From assembly GCA_025464995.1 (NCBI GenBank), contig JAODMO010000054.1, positions 62,001 to 126,000 of the forward strand: a stretch of DNA of 64,000 nucleotides, written 5' to 3'. Numbering within the stretch: the first letter of the stretch is position 1; every line of letters starts with the position of its first letter. The translations under genes and the position numbers were made by a program. Below, one piece after another: positions 58,583 to 64,000 of this stretch. The DNA is from Microbacteriaceae bacterium (lineage in GTDB: Bacteria; Actinomycetota; Actinomycetes; Actinomycetales; Microbacteriaceae). The notes below the pieces were generated by a model, which made no database searches, was not told where the DNA came from, and saw only the letters and a program-made list of their open reading frames with translations.

Positions 58583-59509
58583 ATGACGTACGGCACTTCT
58601 GGCAGCGACCGCCAGAGCAAGAACGAGCGACGCGAAGCGGCGCGCGAAAAAGCGAAGGTGCTTCGTGACCAGCAGCGCAAGAAGGAGAAGCGCAGCAAGG
58701 TCGTGCTGCAGGGTGGTGTGATCATCGCCTCGCTCGCGATCCTCATGGTCATCGGCCTGGTCATCGTCAACTCGGTGAAGGCGCCGAGCCCCGGTCCGCG
58801 CAACATGCTCAGCGACGGCATCCTCATCGGCGAGGGTTTCACCGCGACGCCCACTGCCGCCCTTCAGCCCGGGGAGGACCCGGTGCCGAACGTGGTGGAT
58901 GAATCTTCCGACGTCATCCACATCCAGATGTTCGTCGACTACTTCTGCCCGATCTGCGGCGAGTTCGAGAAGGCCAACGGCGACCAGATCACCACGTGGG
59001 TCGAGAGCGGCGCCGCGAGCGTGGAGATCTTCCCGATGGCGATCCTCGACAGGCTGTCGCAGGGCACGAAGTACGCGACCAGGGCCGCCAACGCCGCGGC
59101 GTGTGTCGCAGACGCCTCGCCCGACCAGTACTACGACTTCAACACGATCCTGTTCGAGAACCAGCCGAAGGAGGGCTCGGCCGGACTCACCGATGCGCAG
59201 CTCATCGCGCTGACGGAGGAGGCGGGCGTCGCCAAGCCGAGCGTCATCGCCAACTGCATCGAAGAGCAGAAGTTCAAGAACTGGGTCGCGGATGCGCGCG
59301 CGCGCGCCCAGAACGGTCCGATCCCCAACAGCAACGTCGACAGTGTCGCCGGAACGCCCACGGTCATCGTCAACGGCGTGAAGTACACCGGTGCGCTCAA
59401 CGATCCGAAGGCGTTCTCCGCCTTCGTCATCCAGGCCGAGAACACGAACTTCAACGAGAAGTCCACCGCGACTCCCACTCCGACGCCCACCCCGACCCCG
59501 GCGCCCTAG
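58583..59509 (+). CDS. membrane-anchored DsbA-family thiol oxidoreductase
   Basis: 308-aa protein: a charged cytoplasmic N-terminus (residues 8-36), one membrane helix (about 40-62), then a DsbA-like thioredoxin fold with active-site CPIC in FCPICGEFE and cis-Pro loop GTPTVIV. Ends in a repeated Thr-Pro tail. Likely makes or repairs disulfides outside the cell. Divergent from the ATPase gene with a 207-bp gap. Confidence 0.88.
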   Translation: MTYGTSGSDRQSKNERREAAREKAKVLRDQQRKKEKRSKVVLQGGVIIASLAILMVIGLVIVNSVKAPSPGPRNMLSDGILIGEGFTATPTAALQPGEDPVPNVVDESSDVIHIQMFVDYFCPICGEFEKANGDQITTWVESGAASVEIFPMAILDRLSQGTKYATRAANAAACVADASPDQYYDFNTILFENQPKEGSAGLTDAQLIALTEEAGVAKPSVIANCIEEQKFKNWVADARARAQNGPIPNSNVDSVAGTPTVIVNGVKYTGALNDPKAFSAFVIQAENTNFNEKSTATPTPTPTPTPAP

Positions 59510-59528
59510 AACAGATAGCGTTGTGGGC

Positions 59529-60356
<828 letters not shown>

Positions 60357-60400
60357 GCGACACGCGACACGCGGCATGACGACCGTGCCCGAATCGACGG

Positions 60401-60862
60401 ATGCCCGTGCCTGAGTCACCGGAATCCGCTGAGGCCCGAGGCGCCTACTCCCTCGAGATCGAAGAGGGGATAGCGACGCTGTACCGCGCGAGCAAGGCAC
60501 GCGCGAAGTCGCTGCTGGCGCGGTTCGACCCCGACCTGCCGATGGCCGGCTACCTCGTGTTGCGGTACGTGATGGCTCATGAGCCCGTGCGCGCCGGCGG
60601 GATCTCCGTGGCGCTCGACATGGACAAGAGCGCGGTGAGCCGCCAGATCTCGATGCTGCGCGAGAGCGGGCTGTTGCTCAGTCAGCCGGATCCGGACGAC
60701 GGCCGGGCGTCGCTTCTCATCTCCAGCGACTCCGCGAAGACCGCGCTCGAGTCGTTCAGGGCCGACCTGAAGTCGGACTACCAGCGCATCCTCGAGTCGT
60801 GGGACACCGACGAGATCCACACGTTCGCGGCGCTGCTCGCGAAGTTCAACGCCCGGTTCTGA
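60401..60862 (+). CDS. MarR-family transcriptional regulator
   Basis: 153-aa winged-helix dimer-type regulator: GGISVALDMDKSAVSRQISML is the recognition region (about 65-88), DPDDGRASLL the wing, flanked by dimerisation helices. Start could be ATG 60401 or GTG 60407. Between nadE and pnuC, possibly regulating either, but no operator is evident. Confidence 0.87.
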   Translation: MPVPESPESAEARGAYSLEIEEGIATLYRASKARAKSLLARFDPDLPMAGYLVLRYVMAHEPVRAGGISVALDMDKSAVSRQISMLRESGLLLSQPDPDDGRASLLISSDSAKTALESFRADLKSDYQRILESWDTDEIHTFAALLAKFNARF

Positions 60863-60952
60863 GCGGATGCTCGAGGGAATGCCCGGCAGGCACGAAGGGT
60901 GTCACGGTAGCGTTCGACCTGCCCGGGCGAGCGAGGCACCCGAGAGGGAGAC

Positions 60953-61615
60953 ATGACAGTCATTCGGTGGCTCTTCGACGCCCAACTCGTGATCGGCGAC
61001 CAGACGGTGCTGTGGCGCGAGATCATCGGCAACGTGTTCGGCCTCCTCAGCGCACTGGGCGGCATGCGCCGCAGGGTGTGGGCGTGGCCCGTCGGCATCG
61101 TCGGCAACGTGCTGCTGTTCACCGTGTTCCTCGGCGCCGTCTTCGACACACCGAACCCGGTCAACCTGCTCGGCCAGGCCGGGCGGCAGCTGATGTTCAT
61201 CGTGGTCTCCGTCTACGGCTGGTACTCGTGGCGTCATCACCGCGACACGGATGGCTCGGCCGTCGAGCCCCGTTGGGCGGGTAACCGCGCACGCATCCTG
61301 CTCGCCGTCGGCCTCGTCGCCGGCACCGCCATCCTCACCCCCGTCTTCCGCACGTTGGGCTCCTTCGAACCGGTGTGGGCCGACGCCTGGATCTTCACGG
61401 GCTCGCTGCTCGCGACCTACGGAATGGCCAAGGGGTGGGTCGAGTTCTGGCTCATCTGGGTCGCCGTCGACCTCGTCGGCGTTCCGCTGCTCATCAGCGC
61501 GGGCTACTACGCCTCCGCGTTCATGTACGTCTTCTACGGGGTCTTCACGCTCGTCGGGTTCTTCGTCTGGGCGCGTGCGCGCGTGCGCACCTCCCGACTC
61601 ATCGCCGTCTCGTAG
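60953..61615 (+). CDS. pnuC: PnuC-family nicotinamide riboside transporter
   Basis: 220-aa membrane protein with about seven helices, matching PnuC: NVFGLLSALGGMRRRVWAWPVGIVGN, GQAGRQLMFIVVSVYGWYSW, and VDLVGVPLLI. Brings in nicotinamide riboside (or a related vitamin) by facilitated diffusion. GAGAGGGAG before ATG 60953. Close to nadE, fitting NAD salvage. Confidence 0.9.
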   Translation: MTVIRWLFDAQLVIGDQTVLWREIIGNVFGLLSALGGMRRRVWAWPVGIVGNVLLFTVFLGAVFDTPNPVNLLGQAGRQLMFIVVSVYGWYSWRHHRDTDGSAVEPRWAGNRARILLAVGLVAGTAILTPVFRTLGSFEPVWADAWIFTGSLLATYGMAKGWVEFWLIWVAVDLVGVPLLISAGYYASAFMYVFYGVFTLVGFFVWARARVRTSRLIAVS

Positions 61616-61756
61616 AGCGCGGGCGGGCGGGCGTGCTGCGTCTTGCGACGCAATGCGTCGGAATGTGACGATCCCGACCTGCGATTCGGGGCGAAGCTTG
61701 CGAGTCTGGATGGACACAGTCGATCAGCGGGCCATCCCGCCCCTCCGGAGGAATCC

Positions 61757-62728
61757 ATGTCAGCTCAGACACCCCTTGTCGCCCCGCCCAAGAAGCGCGG
61801 TCGTCTCTACGCCATCATCGCCGCCGCCATCGTCGTGGTCATCGCGATTGTCATCGGCATCTCCGTCGCCAACTCGGCGAAGTCGTCGGGTGACGGCGCG
61901 GCAGCTGGCGACGGCGCGATCACGAAGGGCCTCGGCTCCGAGGCCGACCCGGTGAAGATCGGTGTCGTGGGGGCTAGCGACCCCTACTGGGAGGTCTACA
62001 AGCAGGCCACGGCCGACGCCGGCATCTCGGTCGAGATCGTCGACTTCACCGACTACGCGCAGCCCAACCCCGCGCTGACCGAGGGAGACCTCGACCTCAA
62101 CCAGTTCCAGCACATCATCTACCTCGCCCAGTACAACGAGTCGGCGGGCGAAGACCTCGCGCCGATCGGCGCGACGGCCATCTACCCGCTCGGTCTCTAC
62201 TCGACCAAGTACACCTCGGTCGACGACATCAAGGAGGGCGAGACGGTCGCCATCCCGAACGACGCCAGCAACCTGGCCCGCGCCCTGCTCGTGCTGCAGG
62301 CGTCCGATCTCGTCGAACTGAAGGATGGCGGCAGCCCGTTCTCCACCGTCGACGACGTGCTTCCCTCGTCCAAGGTGAAGGTCACGACCCTCGACGCCGC
62401 GCTCACCCCGACGTCGCTCCCCGACGTCGCCGCCGCGATCATCAACAACGACTTCGTCGAAGACGCCGGCCTGTCCTTCGACGACGCCATCGCGAGCGAC
62501 GACCCGACAGACCCGTCCGCGCAGCCCTACATCAACATCTTCGCCGCGCGCGCCGAAGACAAGGACAACGAGGTGCTCGGCGAACTGGTCAAGATCTTCC
62601 AAAACACGAAGAGCGTCACCGACGGCCTGCAGGAGACGTCCGGCGGCACCGCGACCCTCGTCACCACACCGGTCGACGAGCTCGTGGACTCCCTGAAGAA
62701 GGTCCAGTCGGACTACGCGAGCCAGTAG
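61757..62728 (+). CDS. metQ: MetQ/NlpA-family methionine-binding protein, membrane-anchored
   Basis: 323-aa binding protein. Residues 17-40 are an uncleaved-type membrane anchor (LYAIIAAAIVVVIAIVIGISV) with no lipobox cysteine, unlike most MetQ lipoproteins. The rest is NlpA fold: DPVKIGVVGASDPYWEVYK, FTDYAQPNPALTEGDLDLNQFQH. First gene of metQNI; strong GGAGGAAT before ATG 61757. No SAM riboswitch recognised upstream. Confidence 0.88.
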   Translation: MSAQTPLVAPPKKRGRLYAIIAAAIVVVIAIVIGISVANSAKSSGDGAAAGDGAITKGLGSEADPVKIGVVGASDPYWEVYKQATADAGISVEIVDFTDYAQPNPALTEGDLDLNQFQHIIYLAQYNESAGEDLAPIGATAIYPLGLYSTKYTSVDDIKEGETVAIPNDASNLARALLVLQASDLVELKDGGSPFSTVDDVLPSSKVKVTTLDAALTPTSLPDVAAAIINNDFVEDAGLSFDDAIASDDPTDPSAQPYINIFAARAEDKDNEVLGELVKIFQNTKSVTDGLQETSGGTATLVTTPVDELVDSLKKVQSDYASQ

Positions 62729-62736
62729 GACGAGCG

Positions 62737-63765
62737 ATGCCGATCATCCGAATCACCGACGTCACCAAGGTCTTCCCGCCCCGATCTCGGGGAGAGGCGC
62801 CGGCTCCGGCACTCGACGGCGTGAGCCTCGACGTGGAGAAGGGTGACATCTTCGGCATCATCGGCTACTCGGGCGCGGGCAAGAGCACGCTGGTGCGGCT
62901 CATCAACGCGCTCGAGAAGCCGACGTCCGGCACCGTCGTGGTCGACGGCATCGAGGTGAGCTCTCTCGCCGAGGGCAAGCTCGGCAAGGTGCGACTCGGC
63001 ATCGGCATGGTCTTCCAGCAGTTCAACCTGTTCACGTCGCGCACGGTGTGGGGCAACATCGAGTACCCGCTGCGTGTCGCCGGCGTTCCGAAGGAGCAAT
63101 ACCAGGCGCGAGTGTCAGAGCTCCTGCACTTCGTCGGACTGGTCGACCAGGCGCACGCCTACCCCGACCAGCTCTCCGGCGGGCAGAAGCAGCGAGTGGG
63201 CATCGCCCGCGCGCTCGCGACGAGCCCCGCCATCCTGCTCGCGGACGAGGCGACGAGCGCGCTCGACCCGGAGACCACGCGAGAGGTGCTCGCGCTCCTC
63301 AAGCGGGTGAACGAGGAGTTCGGCGTGACGATCGTCGTGATCACCCACGAGATGGAGGTCATCCGCTCCATCGCGCACAAGGTGGCGGTGATGGAGAACG
63401 GGCGCATCGTCGAGCGTGGCGATGTCTTCGACATCTTCTCCGCGCCCGTCGCAGAGGCCACGAAGCGCTTCGTGTCGACGATCGTCACCTCGGTGCCCGA
63501 CGGCGTATCGCTCGAGGCGCTCCGGGTGCGGCATCCCGGTCGCATCGTCACCTTCTCCTTCGCCGACGGCAGCACCTCGCAATCGGCGGTGTTCCTCACG
63601 CTCGGCGCGGCCGGCATCGGATTCGAGCTCGTGTACGGCGGCATCAACGAGGTGCAGGCGCGCACCTTCGGACACCTCACGCTGGCTCTCACGGGTGACG
63701 ACGCCGTGGTGGATGCGGCGCTGGACGAGATACGGTCGGTCGCAGAAGTGACGGAGGTGGCTTGA
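62737..63765 (+). CDS. metN: methionine ABC transporter ATP-binding protein
   Basis: 342-aa ATPase: Walker A GYSGAGKST, signature LSGGQKQRVGIARA, Walker B ILLADEATSALDP, switch His in VITHEM, and a C-terminal NIL/ACT-like domain (about 265-340) that in MetN senses intracellular methionine. Eight bp after metQ. Confidence 0.95.
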   Translation: MPIIRITDVTKVFPPRSRGEAPAPALDGVSLDVEKGDIFGIIGYSGAGKSTLVRLINALEKPTSGTVVVDGIEVSSLAEGKLGKVRLGIGMVFQQFNLFTSRTVWGNIEYPLRVAGVPKEQYQARVSELLHFVGLVDQAHAYPDQLSGGQKQRVGIARALATSPAILLADEATSALDPETTREVLALLKRVNEEFGVTIVVITHEMEVIRSIAHKVAVMENGRIVERGDVFDIFSAPVAEATKRFVSTIVTSVPDGVSLEALRVRHPGRIVTFSFADGSTSQSAVFLTLGAAGIGFELVYGGINEVQARTFGHLTLALTGDDAVVDAALDEIRSVAEVTEVA

Positions 63766-63766
63766 C

Positions 63767-64000
63767 ATGGAACAGCTCATCGAACTGTCACCGAAGCTGT
63801 GGACCGCGGTCGGCGAGACCTTCTACATCGTCGGCTTCGCCATGCTCGTGGGCGGCCTTCTCGGCCTGCTCCTCGGGCTCGGGCTGTACGTCAGCAGGCA
63901 GGGCAGCATCCTCCAGAACCGGCCCGTCTTCGCCATCCTCAACTTCGTGGTGAACACCTTCCGCCCGATCCCCTTCATCATCTTCGTCGCGGCCGTGCAG
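63767..64000 (+). CDS. metI: methionine ABC transporter permease (truncated by window end)
   Basis: First 78 codons of a MetI permease, starting one base after the metN stop. A membrane helix near residues 15-40 and NFVVNTFRPIPFIIFVAAVQ, the conserved MetI segment, identify it. Continues past base 64000. Confidence 0.9.
   Translation, partial: MEQLIELSPKLWTAVGETFYIVGFAMLVGGLLGLLLGLGLYVSRQGSILQNRPVFAILNFVVNTFRPIPFIIFVAAVQ

Noticed and set aside
61616-61756. possible SAM or methionine riboswitch before metQ
   Set aside because: Only a short GCGTC/GACGC hairpin is present; no conserved block of any known SAM riboswitch class was found.

Overview
The window is high-GC chromosomal DNA from an actinobacterium, most likely a member of the Microbacteriaceae (Micrococcales). 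The family is an inference. It rests on mycothiol synthase (MshD), CarD, SenX3/RegX3, a SigK/RskA pair, an IspDF fusion, a PHO-box-controlled pst operon, an LAxTG-type surface signal and several short proteins of a kind common in that family.

Layout. 0-4.3 kb: a wall-anchored secreted protein, then a ZTP (pfl) riboswitch in front of glyA-folD and a YbaK-like deacylase. 4.3-8.9 kb: an intergenic patch with a repeated CGGCATAT motif, a 42-aa membrane peptide, and a galactose block (galK-galT divergent from a DeoR-family regulator and an aldose epimerase). 8.9-17.7 kb: a stress and envelope region with a ferritin-like/VIT1 iron exporter, a coupled DUF3618/holin-type trio, a nitroreductase, an SDR, a DUF4383 protein and a zinc formaldehyde-type dehydrogenase. 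17.8-22.8 kb: a decayed ctaD copy, unknown small genes, then a c-di-GMP cluster (EAL protein, RsbQ-like hydrolase, PAS-GAF-GGDEF protein) and a gutted RidA gene.

22.8-31.4 kb: an accessory island of visibly lower GC. It holds pxpABC (5-oxoprolinase type), a DUF1989 protein and a GntR/FCD regulator on the minus strand, divergent from a polar amino-acid ABC transporter and an Asp/Glu-racemase-superfamily enzyme. Its right edge carries the C-terminal scar of a tyrosine recombinase next to tRNA-Lys(TTT), which suggests old integration at that tRNA.

31.4-51 kb: back to core genome. A conserved unknown gene is followed by a promoter with a structured RNA, then sigK-rskA. The phosphate block follows: pstSCAB behind a PHO box, a MutT1-like Nudix/phosphatase, a LigT-like ligase, ppk1 and later phoU/senX3/regX3 with a second PHO-box array. 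Between them lie mshD, a GlnR-like orphan regulator, two small membrane proteins, a nitrobindin-like protein, ygfZ, a FUSC protein, a methyltransferase and gpmA. 51-64 kb: a lipoprotein divergent from carD, then ispDF-cysS-rlmB, a DUF4032 protein, a lone UgpC/MsmK-type ATPase, a DsbA-like protein, NAD genes (nadE, pnuC) and the start of a metQNI methionine importer that runs off the right edge.

The best candidates for something undescribed are the RsbQ-like hydrolase translationally coupled to a diguanylate cyclase, the pxpABC/DUF1989/racemase/ABC island at tRNA-Lys, and the promoter plus structured RNA ahead of sigK.
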